From the NCBI GenBank assembly GCA_022264855.1, contig JABYQU010000060.1, positions 124,001-188,000 on the forward strand: 64,000 bases of DNA. The letters run 5' to 3'. How positions within the stretch are numbered: the first letter of the stretch is position 1; each line of letters starts with the position of its first letter. The stretch comes from Lenzites betulinus. Lineage: Eukaryota > Basidiomycota > Agaricomycetes > Polyporales > Polyporaceae. Positions 10,126-21,649 of this stretch are shown piece after piece. The notes beneath the pieces were generated by a model. The model was not told the origin of the DNA, did not search any database, and worked only from the letters and a program-made list of their open reading frames with translations. The position numbers and the translations under genes were made by a program.

Positions 10126-12044
10126 CTATGGTACAGCGAACCGCGCATCGAGCAGCCGGAGCGCGTCGCGCACGCCGTCCGCCATGACCTCCCGTACACG
10201 CTGCCGACCGCACTTGACCAGCACGTCCTGCGGCACGAGCTGGGGCGGCGAGGTCGTCCCGTTCGCCCGCGTCCGCTGCCGCTCGTGGTACTGTGCGTGC
10301 GGATCCGTAAGGATGATCGGCTGGCTGTCCTGCTGCTGCTGGGCGTACGCCGGGATGCCGGGCGACAGCCCCCGCTCGGGCGTGACCGTCCCTGGGGCGG
10401 GCGAGATCTCGACGGTGGGCCCGGTGCACTTCGTGCGGCGGGCGACGACGTCCGCGAGGAGCGAGAGGTCGGTGAACACCGCGTTCGGGTGCGACTTGAT
10501 CTGCCGCCACGCGGCGTCGCAGGGGATCGTCTCCGACGTCGTGAGCGGCTCGGACATGAGCAGCGACGAGGTGAGGGGCGCGGCTGCGGCCGCTGCCGAG
10601 CTCCCGTTGAGACCAGAGCCCGACGCGACCATTCCGCTGCCGCTGCTGCCGGCGTCCGCACCGCCGCGTCCGCACGCGCCGGGGTTCCCGCAGCATTTGT
10701 TCCCTGAGGAGCCCCCACAGCCGCCCTCGGGGCCAGGGCAGTCCTTGCACGGGCTCGAGCAGGAAACGGACTTGCTGATCGCAGCGCAAAATGCCTTGCC
10801 GAAGGCGTCGTCGGCACACGCGGGGCAGTTAGAGGGGTCTCCGGTGCAGGAAGGGTTTTCCGGCTTCGGCGGCTCGGACGGTGGGAGTGTGATGGGAAAA
10901 ATGGGCTGGAATGAGGGATTGGGAGCACGGCGGCGGAGGGGGACGGGAGCCTGGTAGGCCGGGAGATTGTCAAGGATGGACGTGGATGCCTGCGCCTGGC
11001 CGACCATGGGCGACGACGAAGTAGCGGCTGCGCCCTGGTCGGATGTCTCCATCTTGAGAGGCGAGACGGGGTTCATGGCGGACATGCGCTCGTTGACCTG
11101 CTGGAGGGCCATCTCGCGGCAGAAGCAGGGAGTGTTCTCGTTGCAAAGGCCACAGTCAAAGGTGTCGAGGGCGCCGCCAGACTCAAAGAGGTTGCTCTTT
11201 CCCGAGGTGGCCATCTCGAAAATGCTGTTGAGGCCAAACGACTGGGGGAAAATGGGCGTGTCCCTGGCGGACTGGGGCATGGGCATGGGGGAGAAGCTGG
11301 AGTGCGCATCGCTAGAGTCTGCTGAAGATACTGCGGATGGCGAGGAGGCATATGACACCGACGCGTAGGAGGTTTGGGCGAGGCCGCTGAGCGCATCGAG
11401 CGAAACCTTGTTGCGCTTCTTTGCCGGAGACTGGATGAGGTCGTATGGCGACTGGGGGGAGAACTCCTCGCGTGACCGCTTCTGCGCAACGCGGTCCTCG
11501 TACTGGGCGAGCTTTTCCTTGAGTTCGAGGTTCTCCTTGCGGAGCTTCTCGTTCTCCTCCTTGAGACGCTTGGCGATATTCTGGAGGGCAACGTTCCGCT
11601 CGATCTCGCCCTGCTCGTATTGTTGGACACGGGCCTGGAGCTCGGCGAGCTGGGACTGCTTGCGTTCACGGAAAGCACGTTGTGCGGCTCTGCGACACGA
11701 GGTCTGAGGATGGTTGAATGATTGGCGTGATCTGGGGTGCTCACCTGTTCTGCACGCGTCGGCCTTTGCTGTCGGCCTGCAAACAACGGGGACGGGTTAG
11801 GATCGGAATTAGCGCCGACGGGTCCGACTCGGACTACGAACCTCGGCACCGTCTTCGGGGGGCGGAGCGAGCTCTTTCTTCGGTTTGCGACCAGGCTTCG
11901 GCTTCGCTGGGATGACCCACTCCTTGGAAGCTGCGGCGGAAGCGTGTCAGAGGTGGGATCCCACGCGTGTACGACTGCCAACGTACCCGTCGCCCAGAGA
12001 GTGGACGAAGAAGAGACGGGAGCGGGGGTGGATGCGGCGCTCAT
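10126..12044 (-). CDS. hapX: HapX-type bZIP iron-response regulator
   Basis: HapX pairs with the CCAAT-binding complex to repress iron-consuming genes in iron starvation and to promote storage in iron excess. The model has four exons (11987-12044, 11842-11930, 11745-11776, 10126-11689), 580 aa, all in phase. Domains in order: the Hap4-like CBC-binding element KEWVIPAKPKPGRKP (about 22-36); a Pap1-type basic region NRAAQRAFRER (from about 59) followed by a long leucine/coiled-coil segment; a first Cys cluster CGLCNENTPCFC (about 239-250); a second, larger Cys-rich block CTGDPSNCPACADDAFGKAFC (start about 341) running to about 400; and the conserved tail block IPCDAAWRQIKSHPN. The combination of CBC element, bZIP and Cys clusters separates HapX from Yap-type factors. 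The CBC element and the basic region lie on separate short exons. Confidence 0.93.
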
Positions 12045-12197
12045 CGCGGCAGACAGTGGGCGGGAGGGCGGGCGCGAGTATGTGAGAGAGGGAGCAGCAG
12101 GGCTGGGAACGCAGGGGGGCGGGAGGGCAAGTTTTATGAGGATGAGAACAGGCGGCAGGAGAGGGAGGCCGGGGGAGATCTCGAGCGGAGGTTAACT

Positions 12198-12242
12198 GAT
12201 TAGATAGCCCAGCCATCTCTCTTTATATCGCCGCCAGATAAT
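12198..12242. promoter_or_regulatory. Candidate GATA-factor sites upstream of hapX
   Basis: Two GATA cores lie about 155-200 bp upstream of the hapX ATG: TGATTAGATAG (12198-12208) and AGATAAT (12236-12242). In ascomycetes the iron-sensing GATA repressor SreA/Fep1 controls hapX through GATAA-type elements. The assignment here is inference from position and known biology; such short motifs are common by chance. Confidence 0.3.
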
Positions 12243-12633
12243 CGCGGGCGCCTGCTGGCGATCTTAGATTGTCGCGCGCCGGTCAGACCACTCCTCCAGT
12301 CCCGACGCATCGACTGCGACCCTCCTGGCCCCCGAGACATCCCGCGCCGCCCTGAGTCGCGCCCACAGCGCCCACATCCTCACCGTCTTCGCTTTCTATC
12401 GCCGCCATCCACCTTGGCACGCGAAGCTGCCCCGTACGCACCCCGGTCCCGCCCCCGGCACTTCGCGTGTCGACCGCATGTGTGGGCTCGCTTCCCCACT
12501 GCTTACTGAACCTTCCCCGTTTCTGGGCCGTGTACCGCCTGCAATTATCGAGACATGCGCGCCCGGTGTGGGCCACACGCCCGGCGCACCATATCTCCAG
12601 ATGTCCATGTCAGCCGTCACCCTCGTCTACTGC

Positions 12634-12644
12634 AATTCCGAATT
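12634..12644. repeat. 11-mer AATTCCGAATT, copy 1
   Basis: This is the first of four occurrences of AATTC(C/G)GAATT within 5.1 kb. The others are at 12732-12742, 17312-17322 and 17690-17700. This copy lies about 590 bp upstream of the hapX start. Confidence 0.6.
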
Positions 12645-12731
12645 CGCTAGGCGCAATCCCTACTCCGCACGAACAGGCACTGCGCCTTGCTCCGACCTTC
12701 CGTGGAGGTTTGCAGCTGCGTCTCCAGTCCC

Positions 12732-12742
12732 AATTCCGAATT
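12732..12742. repeat. 11-mer AATTCCGAATT, copy 2
   Basis: Second copy, 98 bp from the first and in the same orientation, in the hapX upstream interval. Confidence 0.6.
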
Positions 12743-15458
12743 CTACTCAGCGTCCCGCATGCCGCGCCCTCCATCTGTGATGCACTTCCGACAGTTCTTT
12801 GATACGATACACGACATTCGCCACTTGCCCGTGTAGGCCTCTGTGTCTTCTAGGCTCTTCTCCACCGGTACCCATGTTCTGACATTCATTGCTTTCTCAG
12901 TTCGGGTCGTCCGCACGTCGCACCCACGAACGCCGTATTCCGCATGCTGCCCCCGCCTACGGCCTGCCTATTTTTTTACACCGTGCTACGCAATGCGCAA
13001 ATGCCCCAGACCGCCGCACAGGCCCTCTTCATCCAACTCTGCACGACGTAACGGTAAAATAAGCGGCCTCGATCCTCAGGCGACATCTCCCCGTTTAGGA
13101 CGGTGTTTCCTCGACCCGGCACCGCCGTGGGTGTCGGACCGTGGGCGCAGCCCGTCTCACCCACGATGTCTTCCTCGGTTTTTACCGCAGATCTTTCATC
13201 TCGACCTGGCTCGATGACCCTGGCTGTCCAGCTAAGCGTGCTCTCCAAGCATCATGTGGTCTCACTCAGTAGCTTACAGAGGCGCCTCGCTATGGGGTTG
13301 CGACGCGGTCGCAGTACCGTCTCTACCCCGCCCGCTTGTCAAGCTATTAGCTACAGTGGAGCCATGGACACTGCTGGTGAGCACCCTGTCGTTGTCAGCT
13401 CAATCCTCCCGCAGAGCGACATCCGCGCCAGCTCCCCTGACGTCAGGGTCCAGGCAGTCCGCCTGCTACCATGCCCCGTCGCTGTCAGTGGAGAATCCAT
13501 CATATGTGGGGGAACGCAACCGCAGTGTCCATGCACGTCCTTGGGCCTTGGACCTATCTTCTGGCGGTGATCTGAGACTGTGTGTATCTCAGACTCCATC
13601 GCCGCTGGCGTTCTGCAAGCATGCAGGGGGCCCTCGGCTCGAGATAGATAGCACAATCCTAGGTCATTATCATCACGCGAGTTGAGCGCGAGTGTTTGCA
13701 AACATGTGAGGCTTGTTCGACTTCCTTCTTGAGCCATCTTCGCGAAGCCATATGCGCTTCCACTGCCACAAGCGGGGCATTGGCACCGGCGTTCCATGTC
13801 CTTGTGAAAACTTATCAGCATCTCATCCAGCTTCTTCAGGTCCCGAGGTTGTCTCCGAGTGTCTGCACATCCACGATGTCAGACATATGGAGTCGCACTT
13901 CTAGCGCGGGGTATCGACGCGCTTGTTTGATAGAACTCTGCTGGCCGGTTCAGCATCATATTTGTTCCCAAGATCATTGTATGTCCCCCATCCTCGGGAG
14001 CCCCGCGTAACTCGTCTGGGCAATGCCTGATCGCAGCCCACATGAACAGGCGCGTGGAGCCAGCTCCCGACGCGACCAAAAAGGAATCACTACGTTCCGC
14101 CTCTTGGCGGGGTCTATCTCACATTCTGTCGTCCCCTAGGACCGGTGCCACGCGTCTCCTTCGACACATTGAAGACGCCGCGGCGGCATGAGCAGCAACG
14201 GCCGGTAATATACCCACACATAAGCGTTTCGCCCCGGCCAAGGTCAGTGCCAAGAGCGTCGCGCGCGAGGTGAAGCTGATTCTCGTACGTCAGACCGTTG
14301 TTCTATCTTCCCAGCGACCGGCAGGACTCTACACATCGAATCCTCAGGTTGAATTTAGGCCTGGACGGTCCCGCAGAGCTCCGCCGGGCCTCATTGGCTC
14401 ACACCATGTTCCGCACAACTCCGTTAGGCCACTCTTCCTCCCGGTCAGAAAATTCGACAGCATACCACAACATGCTCTTCTTCCGTGAAGAGCCGACCCG
14501 GTAACACTCGTCGACGAGGTCCCATGAAGCGCTCCGCACCCGCGACGTCGAGACTCGCACGCCGGGCCATTTGGCCCCCGCGCGATGCTCGTATCTCCTG
14601 CAAACCTACGCCCCCCTCTAAGGATGCATGCGCTACCGAACGATTCTTCTTCCAACCTTCTCCCCATCTATCTGGGTCCAGCGCATGGGGCCCCCAGCTG
14701 CCCCAGCGACTAGCCACCGTTGACAAGCCCCTGATGGATGTGATCAGCACGTATTCCATATACTGTCATGCTAGGTCCAAGTGGGCCATCCGGCATTTCT
14801 GATGAGCTTAATCGACGACATCGGCATTAGACCTGCGTACTGGCCGACTGTCGAGGGTGAGCTTTTGTTCACTCCACGCAGGGCGCCGTACTGACACCCA
14901 ACTCAGTTCCGCTGTCATTGGCTGGTTTATGCACGCCATGGGGGGTACAAGCCGGGGCGGCACAGTTGATCCTGACCTCAGGCGGAGAAGCGCACGTCAA
15001 CCGTGTGGTCGCGGTATGCGCTGCTGGTGGTCGTGAGAATACTTGCTGGTCAGGTCTGTGTGGTTTCCGTGTATAATCTGTTGACCGTCATTGGCATGCC
15101 CCAAACGAATGATGCATGAGTACTGGGAGCGCTTGGAGAATGACTCTATTACCGTGACACTGCCCGCCTCCCACACTGTTCGAGTTTGGGCGGCGCAACG
15201 CCCGACATATGGCGACCCCCGCCGAGGGGAATGTCAGTGGCCGGTATGTGCACCTTCTCGGCTTGGCGACGTGCATGTGGCAGTTGGCCGAACGTGCAGA
15301 AGGCGGAAAGGCGCACGGCGCCACAATCCTGCGCTCTGCTAATTCTGTCGAGGTACACAACGCTGTACGGGCGGGGAAATATTGGGCGGGGCGAACGTTG
15401 AGTGCGACCTGCGCTCGCCGCTGTCGATCCGAGGCTCTGAGGCGCCGGTGGCTCGTAG

Positions 15459-15464
15459 CACGTG
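15459..15464. promoter_or_regulatory. CACGTG box upstream of the GIT1-like gene (distal)
   Basis: This is a palindromic E-box about 270 bp before the transporter ATG. bHLH phosphate regulators (yeast Pho4, Neurospora NUC-1) bind CACGTG, and yeast GIT1 is phosphate-regulated. The function here is inferred from the motif and the gene family. Confidence 0.35.
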
Positions 15465-15585
15465 TGCGCGTCCCTGGGCGGGTGCCGGCCCCCCGCGTCC
15501 GCGACAGCGAGGGAGGGATCACAAACGGTCTGCGAGAGGCCTGCTCGGGCGACGAGGCGTCCAACGCGGGGACGAGCACGCTACG

Positions 15586-15591
15586 CACGTG
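15586..15591. promoter_or_regulatory. CACGTG box upstream of the GIT1-like gene (proximal)
   Basis: A second CACGTG, inside GCACGTGC, lies about 143 bp before the ATG and 127 bp from the first box. Two copies in one short promoter raise the chance of a real bHLH site. Confidence 0.35.
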
Positions 15592-15733
15592 CGCACTCAC
15601 GGGCCTCTCGACTCGCTCGCCATGATCTGTGTTTGATGCAGATGGCGGAGCTTCAGTGATAGCGGGGCGCATATAGAGGCGAGCCCGTGCTCGTCGCTCT
15701 CCGCGAGTCTCCTCGCTCTCCACGTCCTCCACT

Positions 15734-18319
15734 ATGGCTGCCACCACCCCGGAGAAGGCTGATGCGACGGTCGCGGTCGTTGCGTACGACGCAGAGAAGA
15801 GCGGGTCGGAGCCTGCCAAACACGCGCAGCCGAAGTCACCGTCTGCCAGGCCTGTCTCCAGGAAGGCGGCTCTGAGCGCGTACATGACCATCGCGGCCGC
15901 AGCGTTTGGCCTCATCTCCGATGGATGTACGTCTCGCGGGTTTGAGCCTCCCCCTGCACGGAAGCTGACGGCGTCTGCAGACCAGAACAACCTCATGACA
16001 ATGAGCAATGTCAGTCTGAGCGCGCGTGAGGCGCGCGCCGCGTTCTGTGGTCGAGCATAACTCACGCTGCGGCGCGACGTGACAGGTTGTTTTCAAGAAA
16101 CTGTATCCGAAGGAGTACACCCCGGACGTCTCGACCCGGGTGTCGAACGCGCTCCTCGTTGGTGAGCACGCGCTGCGAACTGCGTTCCCTGACGTATGCG
16201 TGGGATGATAATCCGGACTGTGCGTTCCCAGGTGCGGTCCTTGGCCAGGTCTCGGTCGGCCTCTTGTGTGACCGGATCGGTCGCAAAGCAGCCCTCGTTG
16301 CCACGACCCTGCTCATCATAGTCGGCGCGACCATTGGGACCGCCTCGAACGGGGCGCACGGCAGTGTGCAGGGTCTGTTCTGGTGCTTGACTGTGGCCCG
16401 AGGCATAACCGGGGTTGTATGTTTGCGATCATCATGCCTTTCGTTACTGCTCGTTGCCAACCGGCTGACGTTACGTAGGGCGTTGGCGGTGAATACCCTG
16501 CCTCCTCGACGAGCGCGAGCGAAGCAGCCAATGAGAAGGTTCTCAAGCATCGAGGCCCTGGCAAGTTCTAGCACTCTGTCCCGCTGCGCGGTCAATCACA
16601 TGTGCTCACACGACCTCTGCAGTGTTCATTATGGTCACCAACTTCGTTCTCAGCGTGAGTGGATGCGGTATATTTTTGTTCGGTCCGTGTGTTGACGGAG
16701 CGCCCAGTTCGGAGGACCCCTTGCCGTTGCCGTTTTCCTCATCGTCTTGTCCGCCGCAGGCGAAGACCACTTGGCGACTGTCTGGCGCGTATGCTTCGGC
16801 ATAGGCATCCTTCTCCCGATGACGGTGTTCTACTTCCGGATGCGGATGATGACCACACAACTGTACGTGTATCCATGGCTTCATATTTATTCTGTCGAGG
16901 CTGTATCTGTGAGATTAGGTTCCGACAATCTGCGATCAAGCGTATGTTCTTCCTGCGCTCCCTCCGATTTTAGCCGTCTTATCCTTTGCGCAGGGCATGT
17001 GCCGTACTGGCTGGTGATCAAACGCTACTGGAGGACCCTGATAGGGACCTGCGGAGCCTGGTGAGTGATACGGAAAACGAACGGTCAGAACGTACGTTAA
17101 CAATAGTGGCCAGGTTCCTCTACGACTTTGTGAGACGCACCCAGCCTTGCTCCTGCGTGCGACCGCTCACTTGCGCACAGGTCACATTCCCGAACGGCGT
17201 GTTCTCCGGCACGATTATTTCTAGCGTGATCAAGAACGGCAACATCAAGTCCACCGCTGAATGGCAGCTGCTTTTGGGAGCCATTGCCCTTCCTGGTAGG
17301 TGCTTTTGGCGAATTCCGAATTCGTGCTTCGCTCACAAGTCGCCGGTCAGGGGTCTTTGTCGGGGCCCTATTGTGCAACCCCTTGGGTCGGCGCAATACA
17401 GTGCGTGTGCCGCTGAGATGATCTAATTCCGACGACCGATCCGGCTTCTGTCCAGATGATTCTTGGTTTCAGCGGATACCTCGTCTTCGGTCGGTTCTGT
17501 CTCGATCCGCACTCGGCGGCGTGGAAGCTGACGCAGCGCAGGGCTGATCATTGGCCTCGCATACGAAAAAATTACGAACATCATCCCGCTCTTTGTGATC
17601 TTGTGAGTTCCGCCGGTAATGTCGTTCGGTGTTCAAAGCTCACCGGGGGAACGCAGCTACGGTTTGATGCAGTCGTTCGGCAACCTGGTAATTCGGAATT
17701 GATCTGTACGTCTTGAAGGCCGATGCTGAGACTGGTCTAGGGCCCCGGGGACATGCTCGGACTGGTGAGCGCGGAGTGAGTGGTCGTATTTTTATTGTGC
17801 GCAGTGGGACGTGCGCTGACGTTGCGTTTCTAGGTCATTCGCGACACCTGTGAGGTGAGCACATGCATCCAGCCGTGGCTACCCGGAACTAAGTACTGAC
17901 ATTGCGCCCGACGTCCCGCGAAGGGGAACGTGCTACGGCCTCTCTGCGGCGATCGGAAAGACAGGCGCAGCAATCGGGACTCAGGCATTTACACCCATCC
18001 AGACCAACCTAGGCAAAAAGTGAGTTCGTGCGCTGCTCGCCGTCCGCAAGAGATTGCATGCGGGCGGAACGGTTAGCTGACGTGCGCTGGGGCGCGGGCT
18101 GACAGGTGGACGTTTATCATCGCGGCAATATGCGGTGTCACGGGCATTCTCGTCACCTACTTTTTCGTCCCGGATATGACCGGCGTCGATCTGGCGGACG
18201 AAGACGAGAAGTTCATGAAGTACCTCGCCGACAACGGGTGGCAGGGCGAGGTCGGGGACGACGACATTGCCGAGGACGACCGCTCGAGCGACAGCGGAAC
18301 TATCGAGAAGAAGGTCTAG
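15734..18319 (+). CDS. GIT1-type glycerophosphodiester/phosphate MFS transporter
   Basis: This is a plasma-membrane major-facilitator of the GIT1/Pho84-related family, likely a proton symporter for glycerophosphoinositol, glycerophosphocholine or phosphate. The model has 19 exons: 15734-15926, 15981-16009, 16086-16161, 16232-16416, 16479-16560, 16623-16654, 16708-16862, 16919-16941, 16994-17060, 17114-17129, 17181-17295, 17351-17400, 17456-17489, 17542-17602, 17657-17687, 17741-17775, 17834-17854, 17924-18019, 18106-18319. These total 1515 nt (504 aa) with every phase matching. Signatures are DRIGRKAALV in the loop after TM2-3, GVGVGGEYPASSTSASEAAN, the hallmark of this group, and LFRQSAIKRHVPYW in the central loop. 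Several exons are tiny (16, 21, 23, 29, 31 nt) and intron 5 (16561-16622) has a GC-AG boundary. The acidic C-terminus is cytosolic. Confidence 0.9.
17312..17322. repeat. 11-mer AATTCCGAATT, copy 3 (intronic)
   Basis: This copy lies inside intron 11 (17296-17350) of the GIT1-type gene. Confidence 0.6.
17690..17700. repeat. 11-mer AATTCGGAATT, copy 4 (intronic, inverted)
   Basis: This is the reverse-complement form, located at the 5' end of intron 15 (17688-17740) of the GIT1-type gene and beginning two bases after the intron starts. Confidence 0.6.
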
Positions 18320-18582
18320 GCGTATATTTCTGGCCGTTTGCTGAGCCTGGTACGACGATGTCACGACGGGCGAGTAGCCTACAATGTATGTTACGAGGTC
18401 CTGTATTCACGAACCTACATGAGCGCATTTGGCGCTTTGTACGCATGTTGTTCACAAGAATCTGTGGAAGTGGATTAGGCGCCGTACACTGGCAGACCCT
18501 AACCATAGGCGCCCAAAAAAGGGAGCGAAGTGGCAAAGTGGCTGAGACTCATCCGAGGCGCATACACTTGGTCTGCTCGTTG

Positions 18583-21524
18583 ATGTCCCTACCACTCCTC
18601 CGCCACGCCAGGCTCTGTCAGCTTGCCACGACGCGCCGTGCTGCATCTCGGACTCGCTGCTACTCTGCTTCCCCTGCGCACGCGCAACTTCGACGCGAAC
18701 CGGAGCCTGGAGATGATGATGCACCAGTTGCTGGCCCAAGTTCTGCCCAGCATGAAGCCAGTACTGCGACCGACAGTGTCCAGAGCGGGCCCACGCTCGC
18801 AAAGCACTCGTCTTCTGACAGCGCAGAAACCTTCTCGCGTGTACAGACCTACCTCGCGTCCATAAACGCGAGTGGACTGCAGCCTACGCTGGAAGACCTC
18901 GAGCGCTGTCGACCTTCGCGCCGGCCTTCACCCCACTCTCCCCAATATGTTGACACTTACAACGAGCTCCTCAATACCCTGAGTCGGTCATTCACTAAGG
19001 AACAGCTACGACAGTTTCTGGTTCAGTCGCTGGGCACTAGCCGTCATTGCAGGACGCACAGGAGGAAGATCGAGTACGCGGAGTCCATCATAGAGCAGAT
19101 GTGGGAATGGCCCACGCTCAAGGACGTGGAGAAGGCGAAACGGGACCGTACAGAGATTGCTACCAAGAGTGAGCTACGCGCGTTCGTCTATGTGATGCCT
19201 CCATACTTAGGGCGGAATACCAGTGCTTCCTGTTACTGCGAGCGAGCTATTCCTCATTCTCGGTCGAGGTACGTTTGACAGTCCGGGGACTTTGTGCTCT
19301 TTGTTCATTCACGTCTAGACGGGTCGGACTTGCTTCGGTTGTCTAAGGACTATGACGTGCACATCTCGTTACGACGGAAACCCATGGCTCTCCGCGTGGA
19401 AGGCACGCAAGGCGCACTAAGGGATTTGACAGAGCACATTCTCCAGCTCAAGCAGGTAAGCCGCGAACATCGCTCGTGTGTGCCTCTGTTCATATTAGGC
19501 CCAGGGTTTTGTCGAAGAGCTCTATGACCTCCCATCTCCTGTTGCTATTCCACAAGACATGGTGCAGCGTATATCCCGCCTTGCTTCTGCATACCTCGAG
19601 AACGTCCCAACAACACCTGGCAAGGTATTAAGGACATATCAGTATTCAGTTATATACTAACGCTAAAATCTGAACAGTTAAGGATTGTTGCCAAGGATGA
19701 CCAAGGACTGTCGTCTGCAAAACGACTTGCGAGTCGCGCAATACATGAGGTCCATCTAGTTGTTATATTCTATTCTCAGTTGCTGATTGGTGTCATAGAT
19801 TCAAGAAACTGCGTACACGCCGCTGCTGACCTACCTACCAGCTGGCGCCGCCTCACTTGCCACCGAGCAAGTGGTTATGTATCCCCACAAATACGCATTA
19901 TATCCGTATCTTTCGCCACGACCGCTGCCCTTTACCATGAACACCAGTGGTACCTTCCGCTTGCGGCGTGTTGGGGAGTGGCTTTCTACCGACGTTCGAG
20001 AGGATATCCGGAACACTGGGGGATTGGCCAAGGGTAACGGGCATTTCCTTAACGTCTCAGAGTAAGTCTAACAGTATACTTTCGTGTTCCTATCATTGAC
20101 CACTCTGATCAATTAGGGAAGAAACGAACTTGAGGGCGATATTGTTCCAAACCATGGAAGGCGCTGAGCTAACGAACGAGTCTAGGACAGTCATCAAAGC
20201 ATCGTCAGTGCAGATCTGTGGTACTCTGTGGGTCCATATGCTGACGTCTGTCTGACATCTTAGCATGGGGCATATGTTGCTTACTCGCCCCTCCGGCGAA
20301 GCGCGGGCAACATTAGTTCCGCCCTTGGCGGGTGAACACCCCTTCGGCAAGATACGCCAGTGGATTGCGCAAAATCCTGTCAAGATGACGTTTGTGTCAG
20401 AGTCAGTGTATATCGCGATTGCCGTGCTTCGCTTGCGTGCTCACGTCGTAGTACACAGCCTCCCCCTGCCACTACTGAGCACATCCCCCACCTATCAAAG
20501 TGTGAAGCATCGTCTGGTTTACCATGCGTTGGGCAGTGATGTCGACGAAGGGCTTCAAGATACACCCGCATCGCCCTCTTCGCCTATCCGCCGAAGGAAG
20601 GTGCTCTCTCTCGAGGCGACACTCGTCGAGCCCTCCTCGACCGAGTCGACGCGCGGGGAGAGCGTCCACGCACTACCTTCACAGATCGACCCCAACGACG
20701 AGCTGTCCTTCAAGGAAGACGAGGACGGGACACAGCCACTACCGACATACACATCCCGCCCGGCGGAACCTTCGGTCCCGATCTTGGATGCGTCCGGTGT
20801 CCATTGCTGGACTGGCGTCGAGGCCGACCTGAACCTGATGATCCCCGACCGGTAAGTCAGATCGTTGCTGTCCCAGCGTGGGGCCCGCGCTGAGTGGCCG
20901 ATATTGCAATTCGACCCCCTCAGCCCGATGGATCTCCAATTCACCGTTCGCAGCTCGACCGTGCTACCGGACTCGCGACAGCCGGCGGAGTTGCAGCAGT
21001 ATGTCGCGCAATTGCGTGCTTAGTGCGTCTTTTTGCATCATCGACGTTTTGCGCGTCTAACCCATGTGTCCTGCTAGTCTGCAAGGCACAGATGGTGCGG
21101 CGGAGGCTCCCGAGCACCCTAGCCCGCCGCTGCTGATTGAGTATGCCGGCGAACGGTATATCCTGCATATGCACTCGAGCGTAAGACAAAGTGAGGAGGT
21201 GGTGGCCGACTCCGGACTGCCAAACGTCGAAGACACAGATCCTACTAGCTCGGACGCTACCCGAGCTCTTTGTGAGAGTACTCTGGACCTTGAGAGCAAC
21301 CAGAAGTCGACGCATTGCGTGGTGCGTGTCTCTCATAACGCCAGCGTGGATATCCTGTATACTCACTCAGGCATTGCGTACGTTCCTAGGTTACTTGCGA
21401 GGATGCTGCGTCGGAAGAAGCTTGGAACCAATTTCTCCGAGATTGCGACAGGCTATCCACCATGCGCGCACAGGCGAAAAAGCCTGTGGCAACATCTTTC
21501 CTGGATCTCGACGACATACAATAG
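18583..21524 (+). CDS. SLS1-type mitochondrial inner-membrane-bound regulator (KH domain)
   Basis: Yeast Sls1 tethers mitochondrial mRNA expression factors to the inner membrane. The model has 11 exons (18583-19168, 19224-19268, 19319-19455, 19505-19624, 19678-19749, 19799-20061, 20117-20203, 20264-20851, 20924-21022, 21078-21321, 21390-21524), 791 aa, all in phase. The N-terminus (LLRHARLCQLATTRRAASRT) is Arg/Ser/Ala-rich like a mitochondrial presequence. A KH-like fold is suggested by ELFLILGRDGSDLLRLSKDY followed by VHISLRRKPMALRVEG and a second repeat-like region with KLRIVAKDDQGLSSAKRLAS. The C-terminal half matches the fungal SLS family pattern (SPTYQSVKHRLVYHAL, KVLSLEATL). It converges on SPB1 with 125 bp between the stops. 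The family assignment is from motif memory, not a search. Confidence 0.75.
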
Positions 21525-21649
21525 AGTATGGAGGTATACACTAGTAATGCTGCGACTAATCAATCATACTACTGCAGAAAAGTACAATGTGTGCAAATGA
21601 CAGGGAAACCATGCTAGGAGAGACTGGGACATGAAGTGTACGCAAGCAT

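Larger units (their letters stand above)
12045..15733. other. 3.7-kb gene-free interval upstream of hapX and the GIT1-like gene
   Basis: This is the shared divergent upstream region of hapX (minus) and the GIT1-type transporter (plus). No frame shows a recognisable domain or a convincing splice-consistent gene; the longer open frames (13103-13570 plus, 13351-13821 minus, 15088-16065 minus) have shadow-like composition. It holds two GATA-type sites near hapX, two CACGTG boxes near the transporter and two copies of the 11-mer AATTCCGAATT. A long noncoding transcript or a decayed element is possible but not shown. Confidence 0.5.

Noticed and set aside
13103..13821. Two overlapping open frames (155 and 156 codons) in the empty interval upstream of hapX
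   Set aside because: Neither shows a known motif, splice-consistent extension or codon bias unlike noncoding sequence; kept only as part of the unexplained interval.
15088..16065. A 325-codon open frame on the minus strand
   Set aside because: It is antisense to the start of the GIT1-type gene and to its promoter, has no recognisable domain, and its Arg/Ala/Pro-rich composition is that of a shadow frame in GC-rich DNA.
20402..20451. A possible 50-nt intron (GTCAGT...GTAG) in the SLS1-type gene
   Set aside because: Removing it leads to an early stop, while reading through keeps the conserved family sequence and correct phase to the next exon.
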